Positions 63,136 to 64,000 of a stretch of 64,000 bases of DNA are shown one piece after another; the stretch's first letter is position 1; each line of letters starts with the position of its first letter. The stretch lies in the NCBI RefSeq assembly GCF_902686445.1, contig NC_062215.1, positions 24,140,750 to 24,204,749 of the forward strand. Reading direction: 5' to 3'. The position numbers were made by a program, and so were the translations under genes. The notes below the pieces were generated by a model. The model made no database searches. It was not told the DNA's origin and saw only the letters and a list, made by a program, of their open reading frames with translations. Source of the stretch: Sciurus carolinensis. Its lineage: Eukaryota > Chordata > Mammalia > Rodentia > Sciuridae.

Positions 63136-63350
63136 GCATTTGGGGGCCGGGCACGGTGGTGTGTGCCTGTAATCCTAGTGACTTGGGAGGCTGAGGCTGG
63201 AGGATCCCATGTTTGAGGCCAGCCTCAGCAATTTAGTGAGACCCTCAGCAACTTAGACCTTGTCTCAAAATAAAAAATAAAGAGGACTGAGAATGTAGCT
63301 CAATGGTAAAGTGCTCCTGAGATCAGTCTCCAGCAAAAAAGAAAAAAATA
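63136..63350 (+). mobile_element. B1-ID composite SINE
   Basis: GGGGCCGGGCACGGTGGTGT to TGTAGCTCAATGGTAAAGTG. Near full length. Confidence 0.85.
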
Positions 63351-64000
63351 CTGCCTTACAGACCACTCTGCTTGCCCCCACAGTCAGTGTATTGTGCTTT
63401 TCATCCCAGCAGGGTAGTTACCAGATTTCACTTGCTTTCAACATTTAGCAGCTTATTCAGTTGGAAACTTATAAGAACAAGACCAGTTAAGTCATCCTTG
63501 TAAGAGATTATACACTGGAGAGGGAAGCGGAACTTCTGAAGAAAATTTCCATGTTGCATAGAGCCAATCCAAGGTGATGTGCAGATATCACAGAGACTGA
63601 GAGCTGTCAATCTTGGCATCTTAATTGCCAAATCTCCTTAATCCCACAGCAAAACACTAGAATGCTTCTACCTGATAATTGCTTCCTATGCCAAAAGCCA
63701 AGACTCTTGTACCAGGTTGAATACTTGCTCAGTAGTGATACTTGTACAGCCAAGCATCACATGATTCAGTCAATGACAACCTGCATACCTAAAAGTCATA
63801 CCATATAACAGACTGTGTCCAGGTTGATTAAGTATAATTTATGATGTTCATATAACTATGAAATCACCTAATGATACATTTCTCAGTACATAGCCCATTA
63901 CGTGAGGAAAACCCTGAGCCTACACTTAGTCCCATCAGTTGTAAGTTTCAAGTGAGAGTACCTCATAAGAAGATCCCATTTGCACATCAGATTAATCCTA
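63351..64000. other. single-copy AT-rich DNA to window end
   Basis: Nothing supported. It could be intergenic or the distal 3' UTR of a minus-strand gene beyond the window. Confidence 0.3.

Noticed and set aside
61340..64000. CBX1 coding exons
   Set aside because: Synteny predicts CBX1 to the right on the minus strand, but no chromo-domain or C-terminal coding sequence is readable here. Only a possible poly(A) signal near 62624 was seen.

Overview
This is nuclear DNA from a mammal, most likely a squirrel-family rodent (Sciuridae: ground squirrel, marmot or tree squirrel). Two intron-containing vertebrate genes, COPZ2 and NFE2L1, lie in the order and orientation I remember from human 17q21.32. 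The intergenic DNA is packed with SINEs of a kind I know from squirrels: a B1-like 7SL half fused to an ID-like tRNA half, plus free ID elements with poly(A) tails. No bacterial, viral, CRISPR or rRNA features were seen.

Layout. 1-21300: intergenic, with SINEs, old MIR/L2 relics, microsatellites, a 56-57 bp minisatellite (14.3-14.66 kb), a homeodomain-site-rich stretch near 4.0 kb and a CpG-rich element at 11.2-12.1 kb that carries a perfect 17 bp hairpin. 21335-23320: a CpG-rich region with an apparent promoter (three CCAAT boxes, an E2F-like site, a GT/GC alternating tract and a TATA box) and no recognised gene. 24150-35573 (minus strand): COPZ2, nine coding exons, 210 aa, with the miR-152 hairpin in intron 1. 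36-47.2 kb: SINE-rich intergenic DNA with one 5'-truncated L1. 47.4-60.4 kb (plus strand): NFE2L1 (Nrf1/TCF11), with CpG-island promoter, 5' UTR exon(s), five main coding exons (772 aa), an internal alternative first exon at 53.9 kb and a 3' UTR ending at about 60.39 kb. 60.4-64 kb: intergenic; synteny predicts CBX1 next on the minus strand, but none of its coding sequence is visible.

How the genes work. COPZ2 encodes the zeta-2 subunit of the COPI coat, and its first intron carries miR-152, so the CpG-rich COPZ2 promoter probably drives both. NFE2L1 encodes an ER-anchored CNC-bZIP factor that is deglycosylated and cleaved (Trp103/Leu104 is present here) and then activates proteasome and stress genes. 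Its coding exons all end in phase 0, so the 30-residue cassette exon (TCF11 versus Nrf1) and the internal first exon (an Nrf1b-like form without the ER anchor) can be swapped without shifting frame.

Strongest leads: six inverted CCAAT boxes in a tandem array at 41-42 bp spacing upstream of the alternative NFE2L1 first exon, and the orphan TATA/CCAAT/E2F promoter with an adjoining Z-DNA-prone tract near 21.5 kb. Exon coordinates were derived by hand from splice sites, reading frame and remembered orthologues. SINE boundaries are approximate to about 5-20 bases.
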